The position numbers were made by a program, and so were the translations under genes. From Acidimicrobiaceae bacterium (GTDB lineage Bacteria > Actinomycetota > Acidimicrobiia > Acidimicrobiales > RAAP-2), in assembly GCA_003162395.1 (NCBI GenBank), contig PMON01000052.1:26435-90434 (forward strand): a stretch of DNA of 64,000 bases, written 5' to 3'. This document shows positions 1 through 9,383 of the stretch, in pieces. The notes under the pieces were generated by a model. The model was not told where the DNA came from. It ran no database searches and saw only the letters and a list, made by a program, of their open reading frames with translations. Every line of letters begins with the position of its first letter. Positions within the stretch are counted from its first letter, which is position 1.

Positions 1-1689
1 GCAGCCGGTGCGATCGCGACGACCGGGACACTCGCCGCGGGGGTGTACACGGTGTCCGGTACGGCGAGCGACCCCAACGGCGACAGCGGGACGTTCACGT
101 ACACCCTCACGGTCACAATTTCCCAGATCGCGCCCACGGCGGGCTCGGCAACCGTCACCGGCTCGTCGGCCTTCGCCGACCAGCTCGCCGTCACCGGCAA
201 TGCCGGAGCGGTGACCTTCGCCAAGACCGGCGGCAGCGCCTTCGTGACCGTGTCGGCAAGTGGTGCGATCGCGACGACGGGGACCCTCGCGGCGGGCCCG
301 TACACCGTGACCGGCACGACGAGCGATACCAGTGGCGGAGGTGGGACGTTCACCTACACCCTCACCGTCACGGCCGCCACGATCACGCAGTCCGAGCCCA
401 CTGCGGGCTCGTCGACCGTGACCGGATCGTCGGGTTTTACCGATCAGTTGGCCGCCACCGGCAGCAACGGGGCGGTGACCTACACCAAGTCCGGCGGTGG
501 CCCAAAGCTGAGCGTGTCGGCAAGTGGTGCGATCGCGACGAACGGCACCCTTTCGGTGGGTGTCTACACCGTGACCGGCACGACGAGCGACCCCTTCGGG
601 GACGGCGGGACGTTCACCTACACCCTCACGGTGACGCCAGGCACGATCACACAGTCCGCGCCCACGGCGGGTTCCGTCACAGTGGCGGCATCATCCGGCT
701 TCACCGACCAGCTCGCCGTCACCGGCAACACCGGAGCGGTGACCTACGCCAAGACCGGGGGCAGCACACGCCTCACTGTGTCCGCAGGTGGTGAGGTCGC
801 GACGACCGGCCTCCTGCTGCCCGGCGTGTACACCGCCTCCGGCACGACGAGCGATCCCTACGGCGACAGCGGGACGCTCACCTACGCCCTCACCGTGGGC
901 ACGATCACCCAGGCCGCACCCACTGCGGGCTCGTCGACGGTGGCGGGGTCCTCCACCTTCACCGCGCATCTCGCCGTCACCGGCAACAACGGAGCGATGA
1001 GCTACGCCAAGACCGGCGGCAGCGCGTCCCTCGCCGTGTCGGCAACCGGCACGGTCGCGACCACCGGGACACTCCCGGCCGGGCCGTACACGGTCACCGG
1101 CACGACGAGCGACCCCAACGGCGACAGCGGGACGTTCACCTTCGCCCTCACGGTGACGGCAGGCAAGATCGCACAGGCCGCGCCGACTGAGGGCGGAGCA
1201 TCCGTGCCCCGCTCGTCGGCATTCAACGCCCAGCTGGCCGTCACGGGCAGCACCGGAGCGGTGACCTACGCCAGGACCGGCGGCAGCTCGAAACTGACGC
1301 TGTCAGCACGCGGCAAGGTCTCGACGACCGGCATCCTTGCGGTGGGTGCCGACACAGTGACGGGCACGACGAGCGATTCCTACGGTGACAGCGGAGCGTT
1401 CACCTTCACCCTCCGCGTCACTGCGGTCCCGATCACCCAGACGGGGTCGATCGCGGGTTCGTCGACCGTGGCAGGAGCGCGCACCTATCGGCACCAGCTG
1501 ACCGTCACCGGCAACCTAGGGGCGGTGACCTACACCAAGACAGCCACCAGCACGCACCTGAGGGTCTCGTCGCACGGCGTGATCACGACGACCGGCACCC
1601 TGGCAGCGGGCTCGTACAACGTCCGGGGGACGACGAAGGATCGGTACGGCGACCACGGGACGTTCAGGTTCACCGTCACCGTTCATTAG
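1..1689 (+). CDS. Tandem-repeat secreted/surface protein, 5' truncated by window edge
   Basis: Frame 1 is open from base 1 to TAG at 1687-1689. Repeated ~88-aa units (ITQxAPTAGSSTVxGSSxFTxQLAVTGNxGAVTYxKTGG...TGTLxxGxYTVTGTTSDPxGDSGTFTYTLTVT). Confidence 0.85.
   Translation, partial: AAGAIATTGTLAAGVYTVSGTASDPNGDSGTFTYTLTVTISQIAPTAGSATVTGSSAFADQLAVTGNAGAVTFAKTGGSAFVTVSASGAIATTGTLAAGPYTVTGTTSDTSGGGGTFTYTLTVTAATITQSEPTAGSSTVTGSSGFTDQLAATGSNGAVTYTKSGGGPKLSVSASGAIATNGTLSVGVYTVTGTTSDPFGDGGTFTYTLTVTPGTITQSAPTAGSVTVAASSGFTDQLAVTGNTGAVTYAKTGGSTRLTVSAGGEVATTGLLLPGVYTASGTTSDPYGDSGTLTYALTVGTITQAAPTAGSSTVAGSSTFTAHLAVTGNNGAMSYAKTGGSASLAVSATGTVATTGTLPAGPYTVTGTTSDPNGDSGTFTFALTVTAGKIAQAAPTEGGASVPRSSAFNAQLAVTGSTGAVTYARTGGSSKLTLSARGKVSTTGILAVGADTVTGTTSDSYGDSGAFTFTLRVTAVPITQTGSIAGSSTVAGARTYRHQLTVTGNLGAVTYTKTATSTHLRVSSHGVITTTGTLAAGSYNVRGTTKDRYGDHGTFRFTVTVH
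118..1689 (+). repeat. 264-bp coding tandem repeat, units starting near 118, 382, 646, 904, 1168, 1432 (one unit is 258 bp)
   Basis: ATCACNCAG-type ITQ/IAQ/ISQ codons recur at these positions with spacings 264, 264, 258, 264, 264. Confidence 0.9.
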
Positions 1690-2079
1690 GAAGGTCGGAG
1701 TCCGAACCCCGTAGGCACTCCTCATGCCGACACCCCTGCGGCCGCTCACGACACCCCGACGTCGCGCTCGACCTCGCGTGGTCGAGCGGCACGGCACTCG
1801 GTCCACGACCTCTCTACGACGACGTGCCCTGAGCCAGGAGCTTCTGGCCATCGACGCTCTCGGATCGGCGAGTTCTCAGACGGTCCAAGCGATCGTCACC
1901 ATAGGGCCAGGAACGAGACCCGGCTCGTGGCGCACTCGTCGCCGACGAGCCGGCACTCGTGAAGACTCCCTCGTCAAATATTCGTCCACTTTGTCGCAAG
2001 CATTGCGTGAGCGTAGGGACAGCGTTGGGCTCGCAGAGTGCGCACGTCAGTACGGTGCTTTGCAAAGCGGGGTGAGTCC

Positions 2080-4257
2080 ATGGACAGCAAGGGAACGCTG
2101 GAGCACGCGGAACGGATGCTGCCTCAGGTGCCGACCACGGTGCCACGACCACTCTCGGATCGGATCATCGCTTCGATCACCCTGATGGATCTGTCCGCGC
2201 CGATGGCCGTCCTGGTCATTGCGCTGTTGACCTTCTTCTCGTGGGTCGCGGCGTACTTCCTCGGCGGCGGTACGAACGTCGCCCCGCACTGGTTTTACGT
2301 TCCGGTCTTCCTGGCTGGTGTCAGATTCGGGCCGTTCGGGGCACTTCTGACCGCGGTGATATCGACGTTCGTGGCCGGTCCGCTCCTCCCCGCAGACGTC
2401 GCCACCCACACACCTCAGGCGATGAGCGACTGGGTGAGTCGGGGCATTTTCTTCGTGGTGATCGGCCAGTTCGTGACCCAGCTCTTTCGTGGCGCGCGGC
2501 GGATGTCAGTGCGCGAGATCCATCTGCAGGCAGAAGTGGCGCTGGGCACGACTGAGCTGCAGGCTCGTGAAGCCCGCTTCTCAGCGCTCGTCGAGAACTC
2601 CTCGGACCTCGTCACCATCGTCGACCGAGACGGGCTCATCTTGTTTCAGAGTCCCTCGGTGGCGCGAGTCATGGGCTGGGACGCGGACGGGACCGAGGGA
2701 ACCAACTTTGTCGACGCCCTCCACGACTTCGATCAGGAGCGGTGGCGCACCATTGTCGGTCTCCTCATGGAGGAGTCGGACCACGAGATGGTTGCGGAGT
2801 GGCCGGTCCGTCATGCCGATGGCTCATGGCGCTTCCTGCAGTCCGTCATCACCAATCTCGTCAGCGAGCCCAGCGTCGGCGGGTTGGTGCTCAACAGTCG
2901 AGACGTCTCCGACCAGAAGGCACTCGAAGATCAGCTCCGCCACCAAGCGTTCCACGATCAGCTGACTGGTTTGGCCAACCGTGCCCTCTTCGCAGAGAAC
3001 CTCGATCAGGCACTCCGACGTCAGAGCCGGACCGGCACGGAACTCGCCGTGCTCTTCATCGACCTGGACGAGTTCAAGACCGTCAACGACGTCCATGGCC
3101 ACATGCTTGGCGACGAGCTGCTCAAGCAGGCAGCTGAGAGGCTACGAGCAACCCTGCGTGATGCCGACGTGATTGCACGAATTGGTGGCGACGAGTTCGC
3201 GGCGCTCTTCGAGGGAATCGCGCTCGGCCACGATGCGAGTGCAGCGGCCGAACGCGTCATCGAGTCCTTCGCCCAGCCCTTCATCATCGAGTCATCGGAG
3301 GTCATCGTGACGGCCAGCATGGGGTTGGCGCTCAATGAGACTGGCACTGAGAGCGCCGAGGATCTCATTCGAAACGCCGACCTGGCGATGTACGCCGCAA
3401 AGACGGCGAACAAGGGCCGCTACGAGGTCTTCTCCACCGACATGCACTCGACCATCCTCGACCGCATGAAAATGGAGCGCGATCTGCGACAGGCACTCGT
3501 CCAGAGTGAGTTCGAGGCGTACTACCAGCCCATCGTCACCCTTCCTTCTGAAACCATCGTCGGCGCTGAGGCGCTGATCCGGTGGAACCATCCCGTGCGT
3601 GGCCTGGTCATGCCAGACGAGTTCATCGGCGTCGCCGAGTCTTCGGGGATCATCGTCCAGATCGGTGCCTGGATACTCCATCACGCCTGCAAGGAGTTCG
3701 AGGTCTTGACGCGGGGAGTAGCCGGCGGCCAGAGCCTTGGCCTCAGTGTCAATCTGTCGACTCGCCAGCTCAGCGATCCACTGCTCCTCGGCACCGTCCG
3801 CGACGCTCTCACCAGGTCCGGCTTGGATGCGAGTCGTCTCACGCTTGAGCTCACCGAGAGCGCCATCATGGAGGATGTGGCGAACACATTCCGCGTGCTG
3901 TCCGAACTGAGAAGCTCCGGTGTGAAGATCGCCATCGACGACTTTGGGACCGGGTACTCCTCACTGAGCCTGCTCTGCGAGATTCCTGTCGACACGATCA
4001 AGATCGACCGATCCTTCGTCACCGACGTCGCCACGCGCCCTGAGCCTGGCCGACTGATTCGCGCAATCCAGTCGCTGGCTGGTGACTTTGGCCTCTGCAC
4101 GGTGGCCGAAGGGGTGGAAGACCTCGATCAGCTAGAGGCGATTACGGGGTTGGGATGCGAGGCAGTCCAGGGCTTCTACTTCGCGAGGCCGCAGCCTGCA
4201 TCCAAACTGGCCGAGCTCCTCGAACGTGATGCATCGTTCTCCGTGTCCGTCACCTGA
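2080..4257 (+). CDS. Membrane-anchored PAS-GGDEF-EAL cyclic-di-GMP turnover protein
   Basis: N-terminal hydrophobic segments, PAS domain, RIGGDEF with upstream RDAD (RxxD I-site), EALIRW, LELTES, DDFGTGYSSL, KIDRSF, VAEGVE. ATG at 2080 within ORF 2038..4257. Confidence 0.9.
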   Translation: MDSKGTLEHAERMLPQVPTTVPRPLSDRIIASITLMDLSAPMAVLVIALLTFFSWVAAYFLGGGTNVAPHWFYVPVFLAGVRFGPFGALLTAVISTFVAGPLLPADVATHTPQAMSDWVSRGIFFVVIGQFVTQLFRGARRMSVREIHLQAEVALGTTELQAREARFSALVENSSDLVTIVDRDGLILFQSPSVARVMGWDADGTEGTNFVDALHDFDQERWRTIVGLLMEESDHEMVAEWPVRHADGSWRFLQSVITNLVSEPSVGGLVLNSRDVSDQKALEDQLRHQAFHDQLTGLANRALFAENLDQALRRQSRTGTELAVLFIDLDEFKTVNDVHGHMLGDELLKQAAERLRATLRDADVIARIGGDEFAALFEGIALGHDASAAAERVIESFAQPFIIESSEVIVTASMGLALNETGTESAEDLIRNADLAMYAAKTANKGRYEVFSTDMHSTILDRMKMERDLRQALVQSEFEAYYQPIVTLPSETIVGAEALIRWNHPVRGLVMPDEFIGVAESSGIIVQIGAWILHHACKEFEVLTRGVAGGQSLGLSVNLSTRQLSDPLLLGTVRDALTRSGLDASRLTLELTESAIMEDVANTFRVLSELRSSGVKIAIDDFGTGYSSLSLLCEIPVDTIKIDRSFVTDVATRPEPGRLIRAIQSLAGDFGLCTVAEGVEDLDQLEAITGLGCEAVQGFYFARPQPASKLAELLERDASFSVSVT

Positions 4258-4822
4258 ACATCCGAGACTGGTCGATGCAACAAGCGATCAGAACGACCGC
4301 TGCACCCACGGACGACCCCAGTTCGGATGGTATGCCCCGATTGCCAGAGCGTCAACGGCTCCCGTCGATGCCACGACAGTCGCCGAGGTCCGTCCTCTCA
4401 GCACCCCAGCTCATCTCAGGCTCGACCCGCCACGGCAACGAGGCGTCGCCTCCTGGGAGTGCCCATGTCTCGCGGGTCGGCATCGGCCGTGACGCCGATC
4501 GCGGAGCTGGCGTGCGCCCACCGACAGGGCATGGCCGCCTCTCCGAGTCACGACGCTCGGAGGCTGAGCGGCGTCGTGGTCCACCAGCGAGGCGAGCCGT
4601 CCCGAGGGGCTCGTCCAGGGGCGCGAGGTACACAGGCTCTGGTCAAGCTTGACGCGGTCGACGACGATCGCGTGGTCGTGTGCCCACGTCGCGGAAGCTG
4701 ACGGCGGCTGTCCGTAGACGGCACCACCCCACGCTTGCTCAAGCTCGTACCCAGCCGCAGGCGCGCCAACGGCGTCTTCGAACTCGCGCTGCGCCATGGC
4801 TGACCGTGATCGGGTGTTGACG

Positions 4823-6268
4823 CTACGAGACCAGCCCGGCAATGCCGATGTTGAGGTCGTCGGCGGTCCGCGAACGGTAGACCGCCTGGACCTCGGTGAA
4901 CTCCGAGAGTCCCCACGGACCGTTCTCGACGCCGATGCCACTCCACTTGGCACCGCCGAACGGCTGGGCGGGGCCGAGCGCGAGGTGCGTATTGATCCAC
5001 GCCGTGCCGCACTCGAGCTTGGCGGCAACCGCCGCGGCCCTGTCCGGATCTGCGCTCCAGACCGATCCCGACAGGCCGAAGTGCGTGGCGTTCGCCCGCT
5101 CGATCGCGTCGTCGAGCGAGGTGTAGGCGAGCACGGGCAGGGCCGGCCCGAACTGCTCCTCGGCGACGATGCGGGTGGCGTCGGTTAGCCCCGTCAGGAT
5201 CGTCGGCTCGAAGAAGTAGCCCGGGCGGTCCATGGCGCTGCCACCGGTGACCGCGGTCGCCCCGCCAGAGATGGCGTCGGCGACGAGCTCTTTCACGCGC
5301 TCGTACTGAGGAGCGTTGTTGATGGGGCCGAGCTTGGAATCCGGCTCGGTCCCGTCCCCCACCTTGGTGGCCCTCGCGTGCGCGGCGAGGGCGTCGACCA
5401 CCTCGTCATGGATCGACGCGGGGACGTAGACGCGCTTGATCGCGCTGCAGACCTGACCGTTGTTGTTGAACGCCCCGGCGAAGATCGCCCTGGCGACGAG
5501 CGCGGGGTCTGCGTCGTCCAGCACGATCGCTGGATCGTTGCCCCCGAGCTCGAGCGTCACCCGCTTGAGGTCGGGCGCGGCCGCGAGGGCGACCTTCTTG
5601 CCCGTCTCGATCGAGCCCGTGAAGCTGACCTTGCGCGGCGCGGGGTGCGAGGTCATCCACGCACCGAGGTCGTCGCCGCCGCTCACGGCGCTCAGCACGC
5701 CGGCTGGCACGGTGTCCTGGAGAAGCTCGACCGCCTTCAGGGTGGTGAGAGGGGTGAACGGCGACGGCTTGATCACGAGGGTGTTCCCGGCGAGCAGCGC
5801 GGGGGCGATCTTCCAGAACGCGAGGATGAGCGGGAAGTTCCAGGGCGTGATCGCCGCCACGACGCCAAGCGGGCGTCGCACGACCTGGACAAAGGCGTCC
5901 TGGTCGTCCTGGATGGTCTGCGCAGGCGTCTCGAGATTCGCGAAGTACTGGCACCACATGCCCGCGGCGAACACCTCGAACTGCGCATCAGCGAGCGGCT
6001 TGCCCTGCTCGGAGGTGAGCAGCGGTGCGAGTTCCCCGATGGAGCCCATCAGCACGTCCGCCATGACGAGGAGCGCCTTGCGCCGCTGATCTTCGTCGTC
6101 CCGCCACGCGTCGAAGGCCCTCTGGGCCGAGTCGAACGCGGCGTCGAGCTGGGACCTCGAGCACTCCGGTGCCTGTGCGAACACCTCGCCGGTCGCCGGA
6201 TTGATGACCCCGAACGTTGCCTCTGCGTCGGCCGTCGAACCGCCGATTGACATCACGAAATCGGACAT
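4823..6268 (-). CDS. NAD(P)-dependent aldehyde dehydrogenase family protein
   Basis: TPWNFPL, SFTGSIETGKKV, LELGGNDPAIV, GQVCSAIKRVYV motifs. ATG at 6268 preceded by GAGGAGGTG. Confidence 0.9.
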   Translation of the reverse strand: MSDFVMSIGGSTADAEATFGVINPATGEVFAQAPECSRSQLDAAFDSAQRAFDAWRDDEDQRRKALLVMADVLMGSIGELAPLLTSEQGKPLADAQFEVFAAGMWCQYFANLETPAQTIQDDQDAFVQVVRRPLGVVAAITPWNFPLILAFWKIAPALLAGNTLVIKPSPFTPLTTLKAVELLQDTVPAGVLSAVSGGDDLGAWMTSHPAPRKVSFTGSIETGKKVALAAAPDLKRVTLELGGNDPAIVLDDADPALVARAIFAGAFNNNGQVCSAIKRVYVPASIHDEVVDALAAHARATKVGDGTEPDSKLGPINNAPQYERVKELVADAISGGATAVTGGSAMDRPGYFFEPTILTGLTDATRIVAEEQFGPALPVLAYTSLDDAIERANATHFGLSGSVWSADPDRAAAVAAKLECGTAWINTHLALGPAQPFGGAKWSGIGVENGPWGLSEFTEVQAVYRSRTADDLNIGIAGLVS

Positions 6269-6501
6269 CACACCTCCTCGCTTCGCGCCTCGCGGCAGCC
6301 AGACCCTACTGCCGGCACCGGTGGCTGACCAAGGGGCGAACGGCCTCGTCGTCGTGGCGTCGCTGACAGCACGAGCGGTCGGTCCCCGACACCGACATGG
6401 TGGCTGCTCGCGAGACGTAGGCCTGGACGGCTCGTGCGACCCGACGTTGGCCATCACGGCGGTCACCGTTCCCTCGCCAATGCCTTGTCCGCGCATGCCG
6501 C

Positions 6502-6531
6502 AGGGCCGCGCCCAATGAAGGGCGCGGCCCT
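6502..6531 (-). terminator. Intrinsic terminator-like hairpin downstream of the 6562-7962 gene
   Basis: AGGGCCGCGCCC-AATGAA-GGGCGCGGCCCT, a perfect 12-bp stem with a 6-nt loop; weak T tract. Confidence 0.7.
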
Positions 6532-6561
6532 TGCACCGCATGGCGCGCGCGTGGCGCGTGC

Positions 6562-7962
6562 TCACATGATCGCGAGGTACTCCTTGATCCGCAGCGTTCC
6601 CGAGGGCTCGTCGTGGTTGTTGAACGTGCCGCCGCCGGCAAGCGTCGACAGGGAGCCGGGCGCGGGACCACCACCCGACGAGACGAGGAACGTCCCTTGG
6701 AGCCAGCCGCTCGGCGCGATCGTGCCGTAGGCACGCAGCGTGATCATCCCGGACTGGCCGCCGAAGCTGCACGCGCACGTGAGGTACGCGGTGAACGTCG
6801 ACCAGCCATCGGGGAACGTCGTGGCCAGGACCGCCTCGCCAGTGGCCCCCGGCGGCTTCGTCGGGTCGTAGGTGCCGGTCCCCGTGAGGCCCCCACCGGA
6901 AATGGTGAAGTCACTGATCGACGCGCTGATCGTGTCGCCGGAGCTGGTCGTGACCGATGGCAGGGTTGCCTCGGTCGTCGACGTCGTGGTCCCGTGGGAC
7001 TTCGAGAGCTTCCTCAGGGGCACGCTGATGTGCTCAGCGACGCCAGCGGTCACGCCCGGGCCGGGCGCCGGGTTCGGAGCCGTCACCTTGAAGCCGCACT
7101 CACCAACGGCGTGCCCGCCGACGAGGTTCGTACCAGATCCCCCGTCACCGAACTGCACGGCGGGCGTGTTGTGCACACAGGCCATGTTGCCCTGCACGAA
7201 GTTGCTGTTGACCTCCATCGCGTCAGGGTCCCCGAAGCTGTTGTGGAAGAAGCGTGCGCTTCCCTGGATCTGGTTGCGCAGCGTGCCGAGCCAGCACGTG
7301 TCCAGTCCCACGACGGTGAGGTTCCCACCGATCGTGGTGTCCTCGACGTCGGTGTACACCGGCGTGAAGTTGAGGATCGGGTCCTCCGACCACGGCTCGA
7401 GGTTCGTGACCAGCGGTGCGCCGGCGACCTGGGAGTTGCAGGTGTCCGCGGCCGTGCCGCCACCCCCGCCGATCACCGACACGCTGCCGCCGACGGACGC
7501 TGAGTGCAGCACGACGCCCTGCGCGCCGTATGCCGTCACGTTGCCGCGGATCGAGTCGTACGTGATGGCGGGCGGGGCCGTGCACGTGATGTTGGGCGAG
7601 CAGCCGAACAGCAGCACGCCGCCCTTCCCGACGACGACGTTGCCACCGACGCTGACCGTCGCGGGCACGATCGGACTCGACGTCGGGTCGCCCGCAGTGA
7701 TCGTGTCGAACAGTGCCCCGGGGGCCACGCTCAGGTCGCCTCGAATCGAGACGTTGCCCGCTGACGCGTAACACAGGCCTTTGATGACGACCGACCGGTA
7801 GTTGCCGGCCGGAACGGCGCCGCCCGAGCACACGTAGGTGTGACCGTGACCGTGGTGGTGGTGGTGGTGCCCAGGCGAGGTCGTGGCAGCGGCGATGCCC
7901 GGTGCAGCCAGCAGTCCGGAGAGCGCCAGCCCCACGACCGGTACGAGTTTCAGAAACTTCAT
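6562..7962 (-). CDS. Secreted protein with natural poly-His stretch and beta-helix-like repeats
   Basis: Signal peptide MKFLKLVPVVGLALSGLLAAPGIAAA, then HHHHHHGHGH and repeated GNVSIRGDLSV / VGGNVVVGKGG / GGSVSVIGG. Confidence 0.8.
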   Translation of the reverse strand: MKFLKLVPVVGLALSGLLAAPGIAAATTSPGHHHHHHGHGHTYVCSGGAVPAGNYRSVVIKGLCYASAGNVSIRGDLSVAPGALFDTITAGDPTSSPIVPATVSVGGNVVVGKGGVLLFGCSPNITCTAPPAITYDSIRGNVTAYGAQGVVLHSASVGGSVSVIGGGGGTAADTCNSQVAGAPLVTNLEPWSEDPILNFTPVYTDVEDTTIGGNLTVVGLDTCWLGTLRNQIQGSARFFHNSFGDPDAMEVNSNFVQGNMACVHNTPAVQFGDGGSGTNLVGGHAVGECGFKVTAPNPAPGPGVTAGVAEHISVPLRKLSKSHGTTTSTTEATLPSVTTSSGDTISASISDFTISGGGLTGTGTYDPTKPPGATGEAVLATTFPDGWSTFTAYLTCACSFGGQSGMITLRAYGTIAPSGWLQGTFLVSSGGGPAPGSLSTLAGGGTFNNHDEPSGTLRIKEYLAIM

Positions 7963-8041
7963 GATTGCCCCCCGGCAACGACGTCGGGCCACGCATCGCA
8001 GCAAGCTGCGCGTGGCAGGTGGTGTGTGGAATCCCTAATGG

Positions 8042-8070
8042 ACCGTAAAGATGAATGGACAGTTTGTCAA
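8042..8070 (-). promoter_or_regulatory. Sigma70-type promoter TTGACA-N17-TACGGT for the 7962 gene
   Basis: Reverse complement of 8065-8070 is TTGACA and of 8042-8047 is TACGGT, 17-nt spacer, ~80 bp upstream of the ATG. Confidence 0.5.
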
Positions 8071-8257
8071 CCGGCCATCAGTGGTTACTCGCGATGACGC
8101 AGTGAAGCCGCGTCCGTCGCTACTTGACACACCATTCGCTGAGTTCGACGAGGTTCGCGATCCACGACCGCAGCCTCGTCGGTCTCGTCTCGCATCCCGG
8201 AGAGCTGGTGTCGTCATCCACGTACCGTCAAGAGGTGCGCGCAGCGGAGAACCCAAC

Positions 8258-9154
8258 GTGAAGAAGATTGTTGTCACCGGCGCCACCGGCCTAATCGGCC
8301 GGCACCTGGTCGCAGCGCTGCGCGCCCGCGGCGACGAGGTGGTCGCGTTGAGTCGACACGCGGCTGGACTCGGCGGCGCGACCGCGACGCGCTGGGATCC
8401 ATCGACAAGCCCGCTCCCCGATGCGGCGATCGAGGGTGCCGAGGCGCTGGTCAATCTTGCCGGCGAGCCCATCGGCAAGGGCAGGTGGACCGCCGATCGC
8501 CGGCGACGCATCGATGCGAGCCGCGTGATCGTCACTCGGCGGTGCGTCGACGCCCTCGCTCGTCACGAGACGCCCGTCCTCGTGAACGCGAGCGCGATCG
8601 GCTACTACGGCAGCACCGAGGTTCCCGTCGCCGAGACCGCGCCAGAGGGCGCCGACTTCCTCGCCGGGGTCTGCGGTCGATGGGAGTCCGCCTCGCAGCG
8701 GGGCGATGACCTCGCACGGGTCGTGCAGGTCCGCACCGGCATCGTCCTCGCACGTGACGGGGGTGCCTTCCCGCGGCTGCTCCGGGCAACGCGGCTCGGC
8801 GCCGCGGGCCCACTCGGCTCGGGCCGACAGTGGATGTCGTGGATCCACCTCGACGACGAGGTCGCCGTGCTGCTCGAGTGCATCGACAGCGACACGATGC
8901 GCGGTCCGGTGAACGCGGTTGCGCCAACGCCGATCCGCCAGCGCGAGTTCGCGCGCACACTTGCGCGGCTCGTGCACCGTCCAAGCATCGTGCCCGCTCC
9001 CGCCGCGCTGCTGCGCCTCGTGCTCGGAGAGATGTCGGACCTCCTCCTCGTGGGCCAGCGAGTGGTGCCCGCGGTCCTCACTGCGCGTGGGTTCGTGTGG
9101 GACTTCGTGACACCCGAACAGGCGTGCAGGGACCTAATCGCTCGGGCCCCGTAG
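8258..9154 (+). CDS. TIGR01777-type NAD-dependent epimerase (SDR)
   Basis: VKKIVVTGATGLIGRHLV, LVNLAGEPIGKGRWT, NASAIGYYG, WMSWIHLDDEV. GTG start chosen at 8258. Confidence 0.85.
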   Translation: MKKIVVTGATGLIGRHLVAALRARGDEVVALSRHAAGLGGATATRWDPSTSPLPDAAIEGAEALVNLAGEPIGKGRWTADRRRRIDASRVIVTRRCVDALARHETPVLVNASAIGYYGSTEVPVAETAPEGADFLAGVCGRWESASQRGDDLARVVQVRTGIVLARDGGAFPRLLRATRLGAAGPLGSGRQWMSWIHLDDEVAVLLECIDSDTMRGPVNAVAPTPIRQREFARTLARLVHRPSIVPAPAALLRLVLGEMSDLLLVGQRVVPAVLTARGFVWDFVTPEQACRDLIARAP

Positions 9155-9189
9155 GGCAACGGGGACCGACCCTTGGCCCATCTCAGAAA

Positions 9190-9330
9190 CCCGAGGCTGG
9201 TGTCGATGGTGCCGTAGACCCCGTAGCCGCCCTCGTCGGAAGTGCCCTTGTCGCCCATCCCGCTCGCGCTCTCACCGACGACGCCCGTGCCGAGGGCCGA
9301 CACGCCGTGGACGCCCGTGTTGGTGTCCGG
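9190..9330 (-). pseudogene. Remnant of GVxGxSxxGxGVxG repeat protein
   Basis: NTGVHGVSALGTGVVGESASGMGDKGTSDEGGYGVYGT with no credible start or downstream continuation. Confidence 0.4.
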
Positions 9331-9383
9331 CAGTGCCCGCTGACCTGGCCAAGGAGCCGAGTGGTCTCGCGAGCCACCGCGGG

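Noticed and set aside
118-1689. Regular direct repeats considered as a CRISPR-like or non-coding satellite
   Set aside because: The 264-bp period is in frame within one open reading frame and no unique spacers separate short repeats.
4258-4822. Minus-strand ORF segment MAQREFEDAVGAPAAGYELEQAWGGAVYGQ... in the gap after the GGDEF-EAL gene
   Set aside because: No recognisable family, no credible start, and it overlaps the aldehyde dehydrogenase 3' end; insufficient support for a gene or remnant.
5378-6250. 290-aa plus-strand ORF opposite the aldehyde dehydrogenase
   Set aside because: Antisense shadow ORF with no recognisable motifs and Arg/Glu/His-biased composition.
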